DNA of 64,000 bases from Snuella sedimenti (GTDB lineage Bacteria > Bacteroidota > Bacteroidia > Flavobacteriales > Flavobacteriaceae). The position numbers and the translations under genes were made by a program. The notes beneath the pieces are model-generated. The model worked only from the letters and a program-made list of their open reading frames with translations. It was not told where the DNA came from and did no database searches. The DNA is taken from positions 1 through 64,000 of the forward strand of contig NZ_JAELVQ010000015.1 of the NCBI RefSeq assembly GCF_016428595.1. The letters are read 5' to 3'. This document shows positions 9,355 to 17,753 of this stretch, in pieces. Each line of letters opens with the position of its first letter. Positions within the stretch are counted from its first letter, which is position 1.

Positions 9355-10059
9355 TTAATCCTGTAAAGCAAAAACCTTTTTTAAAAGAGCGGTTGATCTT
9401 GATGAAAATTTTGTGCGGATTTCTTTTTCTTCAACAGCGATCATTGTAAAAACTCCTTTTAGAGCTTCTCCAGTTACATAGTCTGTTAAGTCTGGGTTTA
9501 CATTCGTTGTAAATGGAATCGCATTGTATTTTGATATTAGGTTGTTCCATATTTGATCGGCTCCAACCTTATTAAAAGAGTTTTTAATAACCGGATTAAA
9601 TTTGGCATACAAAGCGGTTTCTGTTTTGGCCTTTAAATAGTGCGTAGCGGCCGAATTATCACCTAATAAAATCGTTTTGGCATCAGAAAAAGTGATGCCT
9701 TTTACAGCATCAACAAATATAGGTGTTGCCTCTTTTACAGCATCTTCAGCAGCGCTGTTAAGTACTTTAAGCCCTTCATCAGCAAGTTTGCTTAAGCCTA
9801 TATCCCTAAGGGCTTTATCTACTTTTTGAAGTTCTTCCGGTAGCAAGATTTTTACCAGTTCATTTCTGTAAAAACCATCGGTTTGTGTAAGTTTCGTGAC
9901 TTGCTTGTCAATACCAAAATTTAAGGCCTGGCGTAATCCCGAAGCAATTTCTGTGTTGCTAATGCCACCCCCTTGAGGAAGTTGGTTTACCACTTGTTGC
10001 AATTCGGCACAAGAACTAAAAAACAATATGCTAAGTAATAGTACTAATGGTTTTTTCAT
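9355..10059 (-). CDS. DUF4197 lipoprotein
   Basis: The 234-residue protein has a lipoprotein signal (LLSILFFSSC, Cys17), so it should be anchored in the envelope. The mature part shows the DUF4197 pattern: EIASGLRQALNFGIDKQV, then DGFYRNELVKILLPEELQKV. These are followed by KGITFSDAKTILLGDNSAATHYLK and the end DYVTGEALKGVFTMIAVEEKEIR. The function of the family is unknown. It is transcribed alone on the minus strand, with 149 bases to the next gene upstream. Confidence 0.85.
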   Translation of the reverse strand: MKKPLVLLLSILFFSSCAELQQVVNQLPQGGGISNTEIASGLRQALNFGIDKQVTKLTQTDGFYRNELVKILLPEELQKVDKALRDIGLSKLADEGLKVLNSAAEDAVKEATPIFVDAVKGITFSDAKTILLGDNSAATHYLKAKTETALYAKFNPVIKNSFNKVGADQIWNNLISKYNAIPFTTNVNPDLTDYVTGEALKGVFTMIAVEEKEIRTKFSSRSTALLKKVFALQD

Positions 10060-10208
10060 GATGTAGATTTTAAGATTTCCAAAAATACAAAAAGTACACC
10101 AGTATGCATTTGTATTGCCAAATTCTATTTAAATATTGAGTTAATAAATTTTGATTATTCTTTCGATTGTTTAATTTTAATTAAATTTATGGAAATGTTA
10201 AGGTTACA

Positions 10209-10787
10209 ATGGAAAAGTCTAAGCTTAAGATTGTAAATATTTCCAGTAAAGGGTTTAAGAAGGAGCTTATAGTTTCCTCTAAAGACGTTTCAACACTTCA
10301 TACTTTTTTAAAAAGAATAATTAAAGGTCATTTGATGTTAATAAATACGAATCTGGGATTGGATGTTTATTACCATGCCGCACAAAATTATCAAGATTTA
10401 GTTTTTAACACTTTTTTGCTATTGGTAACAAGTAAAGGGAAATCGGCTGATCATTATTTAGTTAAATCGTTAGACTCAGAACTTGAAATAGAACGGGAAA
10501 CGCAGTTGTTTTTTAAAAACCTTGTTAAAAATCCTTTATTGTTTAAAAGTTATTCAAGTAGCTTATTTAATCAATTGAATTTAAACTATGCACATAATGC
10601 AATCATTATAGATGAGCTGTTGGAGCTGTGGTTGGGAGTGCTAGCGGAGAACGGCTCCAATAAAATATGGCTAGAAGCTCTTGAACCGTTTATAAGCAAA
10701 TTTTCGGAAGAAAACTCCCTTAAAGCATGTCAGATTGTTTCACGAAGGCTCATACAGGAATCCTTGCATATAATAAGAAGTAATTGA
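10209..10787 (+). CDS. conserved-looking protein of unknown function
   Basis: I do not recognise this 192-residue protein. It has no signal peptide or membrane segment and appears to be a mostly helical cytoplasmic protein. An N-terminal beta-rich part (residues 5-60) is followed by leucine-rich helices from about residue 70. It contains no cysteine-based or nucleotide-binding motif apart from one CQIV near the C-terminus. Its stop lies 13 bases from the end of the convergent purU gene. Confidence 0.6.
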   Translation: MEKSKLKIVNISSKGFKKELIVSSKDVSTLHTFLKRIIKGHLMLINTNLGLDVYYHAAQNYQDLVFNTFLLLVTSKGKSADHYLVKSLDSELEIERETQLFFKNLVKNPLLFKSYSSSLFNQLNLNYAHNAIIIDELLELWLGVLAENGSNKIWLEALEPFISKFSEENSLKACQIVSRRLIQESLHIIRSN

Positions 10788-10800
10788 TTAAGCAAAGAAA

Positions 10801-11655
10801 CTATGAAAAGATAACAGTCTTGTTATTGTAAACCATCACCTTTCTATTGGCATGTAACTTAATAGCATTTGCTAAAACTATTTTTTCCAAATCACGACCT
10901 TTGGCGATAAGATCTGCAATGGCATAGGAATGGGAAACGTGCGCAACATCTTGTTCTATAATGGGGCCAGCATCTAGCTCTTCCGTAACGTAATGGCTGG
11001 TAGCTCCAATAATCTTAACCCCACGTTTATAAGCTGAGTGATAGGGCTTAGCCCCTACGAAGGCAGGAAGGAAAGAATGGTGGATATTAATAATTTTATT
11101 AGGATACTTACTAATTAGTTTACCTGATATAATCTGCATATACCTAGCCAGTACAATAAAATCTACTTTGTATTTTTCTAACAATTCAAGTTGCTTAGTT
11201 TCTGCTTCAGCTTTTGTTTCCTTAGTGACCGGGATGTGATAAAAAGGAATTTTGAAACTATCAGCAATAGGCTTTAAGTCGGAATGGTTACTAATTATGA
11301 ATGGAATTTCTAAATTGAGTTCTCCTGAGTTGTAACGGCCCAATATATCGTAAAGACAATGATCGTATTTTGAAACAAACAAGGCCATTTTGGGCTTTCT
11401 TTCAGAAGAATAGATACGCCACTTCATTTCAAAAGTTTCAGCCAAACCACTTTTAAAAGCAGCTTTAAAGTCATCAGTAGAAAATGAAGGAATGGTGAAT
11501 TCACTTTCTAAACGCATAAAAAATATATTTTGCTCCCTATCTACATGTTGGTCTATATATACAATGTTACCGCTTCTTTGTGCTATAAAGTTGGTTACGG
11601 AAGCTATGATATTAGGCCTGTCTTTGCAGTGGATTAAAATTGTGATCTTGTTCAT
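10801..11655 (-). CDS. purU: formyltetrahydrofolate deformylase
   Basis: PurU hydrolyses 10-formyl-THF to formate and THF, balancing one-carbon pools. The protein has 284 residues with an N-terminal ACT-like regulatory domain (residues 3-80, ILIHCKDRPNIIASVTNFI). A formyltransferase domain follows, containing FIVLARYMQIIS, then NIHHSFLPAFVGAKPYHSAY, GATSHYVTEELDAGPIIEQDV and RDLEKIVLANAIKLH. These match the family closely. The gene is convergent with the unknown gene at 10209. Confidence 0.94.
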   Translation of the reverse strand: MNKITILIHCKDRPNIIASVTNFIAQRSGNIVYIDQHVDREQNIFFMRLESEFTIPSFSTDDFKAAFKSGLAETFEMKWRIYSSERKPKMALFVSKYDHCLYDILGRYNSGELNLEIPFIISNHSDLKPIADSFKIPFYHIPVTKETKAEAETKQLELLEKYKVDFIVLARYMQIISGKLISKYPNKIINIHHSFLPAFVGAKPYHSAYKRGVKIIGATSHYVTEELDAGPIIEQDVAHVSHSYAIADLIAKGRDLEKIVLANAIKLHANRKVMVYNNKTVIFS

Positions 11656-11747
11656 GGTAAGAAATGATTTCAGGGATAAAATTAACCCAAAAAAAGACAG
11701 GTTTTTGGTTTGTTGAAAGTTTTAGAAAATCCTGTGTAAATAAAGTA

Positions 11748-11755
11748 TATTTTTG
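11748..11755 (+). promoter_or_regulatory. candidate -7 box of the fused mutase gene
   Basis: TATTTTTG matches TAnnTTTG about 97 bases before the mutase start. No well-spaced TTG is seen upstream, so this is a weak call. It implies a leader of roughly 90 bases. Confidence 0.3.
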
Positions 11756-11851
11756 AATATTCCGTAAATTGCAGCATTAAAAAGGATATATTTTTATAAA
11801 TGAGTCATTTAGAAGCAGTTTAGATGTTGTTGTACGACAGATGACCGTTTT

Positions 11852-14800
11852 ATGGATAAAATTAGAAAGTCGATGGAGCAAGCACCTGTTTATAAACCAA
11901 AACATAACGTAAGAATAGTTACAGCAGCTTCGCTGTTTGATGGACATGATGCCTCTATAAATATTATGCGTCGTATCATTCAGGCTACTGGGGTTGAGGT
12001 GATACACCTTGGCCATGATCGTAGTGTTGAAGAAGTCGTTAATACGGCGATCCAGGAAGATGCTAATGCCATATGTTTGACCTCATATCAAGGTGGGCAC
12101 AACGAATATTTTAAGTATATGTACGATCTACTTAAGGAAAGGGGAGCATCACATATTAAAATATTTGGAGGTGGAGGCGGTGTAATATTACCTTCAGAGA
12201 TCAAAGCATTGATGGATTATGGGATAGCCCGTATCTATTCCCCAGATGATGGGCGAGATATGGGATTACAGGGTATGATCAATGATTTGGTACAACAATC
12301 GGATTTTGCAATTGGAGATACACTTAATAATGAATTTAAAAATTTATCGGTAAACAACCACAAGGCGATAGCGCGCATTATTTCTTCTGCTGAAAATTTT
12401 CCAGAAAAAGCAAAAGAGACTTTAGAGGTTATTCACAAATCAAATATAGATTCCAAAACACCAGTTTTAGGAATTACCGGTACTGGTGGTGCAGGAAAAT
12501 CTAGTTTGGTAGATGAGTTGGTTCGCCGGTTTTTAATTGATTTTCCTGAAAAAACAGTAGGAATCATTTCTGTAGATCCATCAAAACGCAAGACAGGAGG
12601 AGCTTTGTTGGGAGACCGTATTCGCATGAATGCGATTAATTCACCAAGGGTTTATATGCGTAGTTTGGCGACCAGACAATCCAATCTGGCTTTGTCTAAG
12701 CACGTTAACGAAGCAATAGCGGTTTTAAAAGCTGCTGGCTACGACTTAATCGTATTAGAAACTTCTGGAATCGGACAGTCGGATACCGAGATTGTAGAGC
12801 ATAGTAATGTATCCCTATATGTGATGACACCTGAGTTTGGTGCAGCTACACAGTTAGAGAAGATAGATATGCTTGATTTTGCAGATATAGTAGCTGTTAA
12901 CAAGTTTGATAAACGAGGTGCTCTAGATGCTTTACGCGATGTAAAAAAACAATACATGCGTAACCATAACCTTTGGGATACACCACAAGAAAACATTCCG
13001 GTTTTTGGAACAATTGCTTCGCAATTTAATGACCCAGGAATGAATAGGCTCTACAAGGTAGTTATGGATACTTTGGTAGCCAAGGCACATGCTGATTTAA
13101 AATCTAGTTTTGAGGTTTCGGGGGAAATGAGCGAAAAGACATTTGTTATTCCGCCGTCACGAACACGTTATCTTTCTGAAATATCAGAAAATAATCGATC
13201 GTATGATAAAAAGGTAAAAACACAATCTCAAGTCGCTCAAAAGTTATACGGCATATTTAAGACCATTTGTTCTGTAGCTGATATTTTGTCAAATGATTTA
13301 GAAATGTCCATTGTAACAAGTTTGGGTTTAGATCAAGATAAAATTCTAGATCAGGTTCAAGACAGTCAATCTAAAGATTTTTTAAATCTGTTAATTAAGG
13401 AATTTGATCGTGTAAAGTTTGATTTGGAACCCCTTAATTGGGATATTGTAGTTGGATGGCGTGATAAAGTGCAGCGGTATAGGAATGAGTTTTACGCTTT
13501 TATAGTACGGGATAAAGAGATAAAGGTAGCGACATATACCGAATCGTTGTCACACATAAAATTACCTAAGATAGCCTTACCTAAATATGAAGCTTGGGGT
13601 GATGTTTTACAATGGTGTTTGCAAGAGAATGTGCCAGGGACTTTTCCTTATACCTCAGGATTATATCCTTTTAAGAGAACAGAAGAAGATCCGGCACGGA
13701 TGTTTGCAGGAGAAGGCAGTCCAGAGCGTACCAATAGACGTTTTCATTATGTAAGTAAGGGCATGCCTGCTAAGCGTTTGTCTACTGCCTTTGATAGTGT
13801 AACACTTTATGGAAACGACCCCGATTTACGTCCGGATATTTATGGGAAAATAGGAAATGCGGGAGTTTCTGTTTGTTGTCTGGATGATGCTAAAAAATTG
13901 TATTCAGGTTTTAATTTGGCAGATGCGATGACTTCTGTAAGTATGACCATTAATGGACCAGCACCAATGCTATTGGGGTTTTTTATGAATGCGGCCATCG
14001 ACCAACAATGTGAATTGTATATTAAAGAACATGGTTTAGAAGAACAAGTTGAAGCCCAAATAACTAAATATTATAAGGGTAGAGGTGTTGAACGCCCAAG
14101 ATATAATGGTGATTTACCCGAAGGAAACAACGGACTTGGTTTAATGTTGCTCGGGATAACTGGCGATAAAGTTTTGCCAGAAGCTGTTTACAATAAAATT
14201 AAAGCAGACACTATAACCCAAGTAAGAGGGACGGTTCAAGCAGATATTTTAAAGGAAGATCAGGCTCAGAATACTTGTATCTTTTCAACCGAGTTTGCTT
14301 TGCGATTAATGGGGGATGTGCAAGAGTACTTTATAAACAATAAAGTACGTAATTTTTATTCGGTATCTATTTCAGGGTATCATATCGCCGAGGCAGGTGC
14401 TAATCCTATTTCGCAATTAGCGTTTACTTTGGCAAACGGATTTACCTACGTGGAGTATTATTTGAGTAGGGGAATGGATATCAACAAATTTGGGCCTAAT
14501 TTATCTTTCTTTTTCTCTAATGGTATTGATCCAGAATACGCTGTAATTGGACGGGTAGCCAGAAAAATATGGGCAAAGGCCATGAAGTATAAGTACGGCG
14601 CAAATAAAAGAGCCCAAATGTTAAAATATCATATCCAAACCTCTGGGCGTAGTTTGCATGCCCAAGAAATAGATTTTAATGATATTCGTACTACTTTACA
14701 GGCCTTATATGCCATTTATGATAATTGTAATTCACTACACACCAATGCTTACGATGAAGCGATTACAACACCAACCGAGGAGTCTGTTCGTCGTGCTATG

Positions 14801-15319
14801 GCCATTCAGTTGATAATTAACAAAGAGTTAGGGTTGGCTAAAAATGAAAACCCTATCCAGGGGTCATTTATAATTGAAGAATTAACAGATTTAGTTGAAG
14901 AAGCTGTATTAATAGAGTTCGATAGAATTACCGAACGAGGCGGTGTTTTGGGAGCTATGGAAACCATGTATCAACGTAGTAAGATTCAAGAAGAAAGTTT
15001 GTATTATGAAACATTAAAGCATAACGGCGATTTCCCTATTATTGGTGTTAATACCTTCTTGAGCTCAAAAGGTTCCCCCACGGTAATCCCAAAAGAGGTT
15101 ATTAGGGCAACAGAAGTAGAAAAGAAGCTCCAAATAAAAACACTTGAGAATTTGCATCAAACATACGATACTAAAACCTTGTTAGGGACATTACAACAAA
15201 AAGCAATCCAAAATGAGAATGTATTCGAGACTTTAATGGAAGTATGTAAAGTTTGTTCTTTAGGACAAATAACGTCTGCGCTATTTGAAGTTGGAGGACA
15301 ATACCGTAGAAACATGTAG
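11852..15319 (+). CDS. icmF: fused B12-dependent acyl-CoA mutase with built-in G-protein chaperone (IcmF type)
   Basis: The protein is predicted to interconvert isobutyryl-CoA and butyryl-CoA or a related branched acyl-CoA through an adenosylcobalamin radical. The 1155-residue chain has the full IcmF order. First is a B12-binding domain (about residues 20-150) with the histidine loop DGHDAS at 30-35. Next is a MeaB-like GTPase with the P-loop [12 protein letters not shown] at 207-218 and [19 protein letters not shown]. Last is the mutase barrel from about 560, with [10 protein letters not shown] and [12 protein letters not shown]. Methylmalonyl-CoA mutase is normally split and lacks the fused G domain, so IcmF fits better; substrate cannot be read from sequence alone. 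Confidence 0.87.
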   Translation: MDKIRKSMEQAPVYKPKHNVRIVTAASLFDGHDASINIMRRIIQATGVEVIHLGHDRSVEEVVNTAIQEDANAICLTSYQGGHNEYFKYMYDLLKERGASHIKIFGGGGGVILPSEIKALMDYGIARIYSPDDGRDMGLQGMINDLVQQSDFAIGDTLNNEFKNLSVNNHKAIARIISSAENFPEKAKETLEVIHKSNIDSKTPVLGITGTGGAGKSSLVDELVRRFLIDFPEKTVGIISVDPSKRKTGGALLGDRIRMNAINSPRVYMRSLATRQSNLALSKHVNEAIAVLKAAGYDLIVLETSGIGQSDTEIVEHSNVSLYVMTPEFGAATQLEKIDMLDFADIVAVNKFDKRGALDALRDVKKQYMRNHNLWDTPQENIPVFGTIASQFNDPGMNRLYKVVMDTLVAKAHADLKSSFEVSGEMSEKTFVIPPSRTRYLSEISENNRSYDKKVKTQSQVAQKLYGIFKTICSVADILSNDLEMSIVTSLGLDQDKILDQVQDSQSKDFLNLLIKEFDRVKFDLEPLNWDIVVGWRDKVQRYRNEFYAFIVRDKEIKVATYTESLSHIKLPKIALPKYEAWGDVLQWCLQENVPGTFPYTSGLYPFKRTEEDPARMFAGEGSPERTNRRFHYVSKGMPAKRLSTAFDSVTLYGNDPDLRPDIYGKIGNAGVSVCCLDDAKKLYSGFNLADAMTSVSMTINGPAPMLLGFFMNAAIDQQCELYIKEHGLEEQVEAQITKYYKGRGVERPRYNGDLPEGNNGLGLMLLGITGDKVLPEAVYNKIKADTITQVRGTVQADILKEDQAQNTCIFSTEFALRLMGDVQEYFINNKVRNFYSVSISGYHIAEAGANPISQLAFTLANGFTYVEYYLSRGMDINKFGPNLSFFFSNGIDPEYAVIGRVARKIWAKAMKYKYGANKRAQMLKYHIQTSGRSLHAQEIDFNDIRTTLQALYAIYDNCNSLHTNAYDEAITTPTEESVRRAMAIQLIINKELGLAKNENPIQGSFIIEELTDLVEEAVLIEFDRITERGGVLGAMETMYQRSKIQEESLYYETLKHNGDFPIIGVNTFLSSKGSPTVIPKEVIRATEVEKKLQIKTLENLHQTYDTKTLLGTLQQKAIQNENVFETLMEVCKVCSLGQITSALFEVGGQYRRNM

Positions 15320-15386
15320 TGTAGTTGAGCCTTTTGCTTAACCCAAAATTAAACAAAAGGCACAACTTCTTGTGGGGGTGTAAAAT

Positions 15387-16055
15387 TTAAGAAGCTACTT
15401 TTAGGCGTGAAATTTTTTCTTTTACAATTTTTACGCCGTCTGGGGTAGCTACCCTGCAAACGCCAGTGTCAAGATATTTTAAAACTGTTTCAAGATCTGT
15501 AATGCCACCAGAAGCAATTATTTTAGCTTTGTTCTTTATCGTCTTTTTCATGATTTTTACGGCAGTTAGAGTAGCGCCACTTTTAGAGAAGCCGCTAGAT
15601 GTTTTAATGTAATCTACATTGGCATCCAAACATATCTCACAAGCTTTGATAATTTCATTCTTATTAAGCTCAGAGATTTCAATAGTGACTTTTAGTGGTG
15701 TGTTGCCAATGGCTAATCTTACATCACTAATATCTTTTAGTACTGAGACGTAATTTTTGCTTTTAAGAAACCCAAGATTGATGACCATATCAATTTCATT
15801 TGCGCCATCGAGAACCGCTTTTTTAGCTTCATAAACCTTGGATGCGGTCGACATGGCACCAAGGGGGAATCCAACAACAGCGGCTACTTTGATTTGGGTT
15901 TTGTCAAGTAGTTCTTTAGTTAGTGCAATATAGGAACTGTTTACGCTTACCGCATTGAATTGGTTTTCTTTAGCTTCGCGACATAAGTCAATAATATCGC
16001 GTTCTGTTGAAGTTGCTTTTAAAAGGGAGAGATCTATGTACTCAGATATGTTCAT
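15387..16055 (-). CDS. deoC: deoxyribose-phosphate aldolase
   Basis: DeoC cleaves 2-deoxyribose-5-phosphate to glyceraldehyde-3-phosphate and acetaldehyde. The protein has 222 residues. The Schiff-base lysine is Lys151 in DYIKTSSGF, the proton-relay partners are Asp89 (NEIDMVIN) and Lys178 (KAKIIASGG), and VGFPLGAMSTASKV is conserved. The gene is convergent with the mutase, with 67 bases between their stops, and no other deo genes are nearby. Confidence 0.93.
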   Translation of the reverse strand: MNISEYIDLSLLKATSTERDIIDLCREAKENQFNAVSVNSSYIALTKELLDKTQIKVAAVVGFPLGAMSTASKVYEAKKAVLDGANEIDMVINLGFLKSKNYVSVLKDISDVRLAIGNTPLKVTIEISELNKNEIIKACEICLDANVDYIKTSSGFSKSGATLTAVKIMKKTIKNKAKIIASGGITDLETVLKYLDTGVCRVATPDGVKIVKEKISRLKVAS

Positions 16056-16266
16056 AAGTATAAGTAGGTTTTTATCGCTTACCCATTGCTTTAAGTGTAA
16101 CGGATAAGCTAGCTATTAAAAAATTAAATTAAGTTTATATAAGTTTTGGGGACTTATTGGTAGCTAATTTAAAAATTTAAATTTAAATCAGCCCAATTTA
16201 AACCTAGCTTTTAATCCACATAGTTATTAACATCATTATTTTCAGAATATTGTGAGCATAGTAAGA

Positions 16267-16761
16267 TTAAACATTTTTCACGACAGTTGGCTTTAATTCA
16301 ATAAGCCTGTCTTCAAAAGACTGTGAGTTAACGGGATTTATTACGGCCTTAAAAAGATCCATTAATTCCTGATCGTGATATTCACGTTTTTGCGTTAATA
16401 AATTAAAGTGTATAAAGCCACTCCAAATAAAAGCTTTTAATTGGCTCTTGTCATTATTGTACATGCGCATTTCAACATGTAGTTCACTATTGTTAAAGGA
16501 TAGCAATTGGGATTCTATAATTACGGTTTCCATTAACAAAGCTGGTTTTAAATAGATTATTTGGTTGCTACTGGATACCCAACTTTTTCCTTCTTTTTTT
16601 GCTCTTTTATAAATGTCGAAATTATAATTTTCTATTAGCGCATCTTCACGGTGATTCATAAAGTAGTTTATATAACTACTGTTGTTTAAGTGATTAAAAG
16701 GATCGCAATCTTGAAAACGTATTTTTGTTGTGCTTTGTAGTATTTTAGGAAGTGTACTCAT
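16267..16761 (-). CDS. acyl-CoA thioesterase, hot-dog fold
   Basis: The 164-residue protein belongs to the 4-hydroxybenzoyl-CoA thioesterase-like hot-dog family, which hydrolyses acyl-CoA thioesters. It has the family signature RFQDCDPFNHLNNSSYINYF, where the first aspartate after the beta-strand is the usual catalytic residue. IIYLKPALLMETVIIESQLL follows as the central helix exit and strands. It lies directly downstream of the TetR gene on the same strand. A copy of the presumed TetR operator sits 16 bases before its start, so it is probably the regulator's target. Confidence 0.82.
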   Translation of the reverse strand: MSTLPKILQSTTKIRFQDCDPFNHLNNSSYINYFMNHREDALIENYNFDIYKRAKKEGKSWVSSSNQIIYLKPALLMETVIIESQLLSFNNSELHVEMRMYNNDKSQLKAFIWSGFIHFNLLTQKREYHDQELMDLFKAVINPVNSQSFEDRLIELKPTVVKNV

Positions 16762-16776
16762 AAAAGTTTTGTTTTA

Positions 16777-16796
16777 AATATACCGATTGGTATATT
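16777..16796. promoter_or_regulatory. presumed TetR operator, thioesterase copy
   Basis: A 20-bp near-palindrome (core TATACCGATTGGTATA, one mismatched central pair) sits in the 51-base gap between the TetR gene and the thioesterase start. It differs by a single base from the perfect palindrome at 17430-17449 upstream of the TetR gene. The pairing of two such sites around a TetR gene is the basis for the call. Confidence 0.7.
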
Positions 16797-16812
16797 ATTA
16801 GTTAAAAAAATA

Positions 16813-17409
16813 TTAAATCTTTAGTTCATTACTAATAATCTGCTCTAATTGATCAAGAGTTTCATGCATATAAAGCTCATCTTGCATGGTGTAAGTCATA
16901 AAGATGGCTCCTTGAATTAAGGTATATAAACGCTTTGAAAAATGCATTGCGTTTATCTCGGTCGAAATTTCCCCAGCTTCAATGCCGTCTTCGACAATGT
17001 TAGCAATCTGATCTTGAATTTTTTCAATAACCTGTCTTACATTTTCCAATAACAGTGTATTTTGATTGTTGGCATCGACACCAATATTCAATACTGGGCA
17101 ACCGCCAAGTTCTTGACTGAAGTTGTAATAATTTCTATAAAAATCTACAATTAAATATAGTTTTTGTATAGGTGAATTACTTTGTTCCAGGTGTATTGAA
17201 ATTTGTTTAAGTAAATCCTTTACAGTAAACTTAAAAGCAGCTATGGCAAGTGCTTCCTTGTTTTTGAAATTACCGTATATTGCTCCTTTTGTTAAGCCTA
17301 CAGCCTGTGTTATATCGTGCAAGCTTGTGGCAGCATAGCCATTTTTATTGAAGATAGGAGCAACCATTTCAAGAATATATTGCGATGTTATTTCTGCTTT
17401 TGTTTTCAA
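16813..17409 (-). CDS. TetR family transcriptional regulator
   Basis: The protein has an N-terminal helix-turn-helix (TSLHDITQAVGLTKGAIYGNFKNKEAL, about residues 30-55) and a helical ligand domain with GGCPVLNIGVDA. The open frame extends to 17439 from an ATG, but that extension overlaps the palindromic operator. The TTG at 17409 (LKTKAEITSQYILE) gives the usual short arm before the HTH, so I choose it; length is then 198 residues. The setting with a thioesterase and matching operators suggests it senses an acyl-CoA or fatty-acid ligand and represses itself and the thioesterase. This is inference. Confidence 0.85.
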   Translation of the reverse strand: MKTKAEITSQYILEMVAPIFNKNGYAATSLHDITQAVGLTKGAIYGNFKNKEALAIAAFKFTVKDLLKQISIHLEQSNSPIQKLYLIVDFYRNYYNFSQELGGCPVLNIGVDANNQNTLLLENVRQVIEKIQDQIANIVEDGIEAGEISTEINAMHFSKRLYTLIQGAIFMTYTMQDELYMHETLDQLEQIISNELKI

Positions 17410-17429
17410 TACGGAACAAATATAATAAA

Positions 17430-17449
17430 AATATACCAATTGGTATATT
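17430..17449. promoter_or_regulatory. presumed TetR operator, autoregulatory copy
   Basis: A perfect 20-bp palindrome (core TATACCAATTGGTATA) lies 20 bases upstream of the chosen TTG start of the TetR gene. It is nearly identical to the site before the thioesterase at 16777-16796. Confidence 0.75.
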
Positions 17450-17480
17450 GTGGACCTATTGTATGTTTTTATAAAATTCT

Positions 17481-17594
17481 GTCAATTCGAGTGAATTTTA
17501 CGATTGAAACGAGTAAAATTTGTATCGAGAATAAGAGTTTTAGTCTTTGAAATAGTTCTCGATACGATTTTTTTTATCAAAAAATCACTCGCTT
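17481..17594. repeat. dispersed nested inverted repeat
   Basis: This non-coding stretch between the TetR gene and clpB has two nested pairs of arms. The outer pair is GAGTGAATTTT (near 17489) with AAAAATCACTC (to 17590). The inner pair is GTATCGAGAA (17522-17531) with TTCTCGATAC (17556-17565). From memory, GTCAATTCGAGTG-type elements with TATCGAGAA arms are scattered in flavobacterial genomes. The copy here is single within the window. Confidence 0.55.
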
Positions 17595-17650
17595 AACATT
17601 TTTGAAACTGGTTTGACTCAAAATACACAACGGGTATATTTTAAACATAA

Positions 17651-17693
17651 AAAAGCAACGCCATTTAAGATTTTAAATATGGGCGTTGCTTTT
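17651..17693 (-). terminator. rho-independent terminator of clpB
   Basis: Perfect 12-bp arms AAAAGCAACGCC (17651-17662) and GGCGTTGCTTTT (17682-17693) lie 60 bases downstream of the clpB stop. On the minus strand the stem ends in a T-run. The remainder of the 314-base gap between clpB and the TetR gene holds the nested repeat and nothing else I can identify. Confidence 0.8.
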
Positions 17694-17753
17694 CACCAAC
17701 TAACCAACTACTAGACTTATTTAATGCTTTTTTGTTACAATTTAATCATGTTT

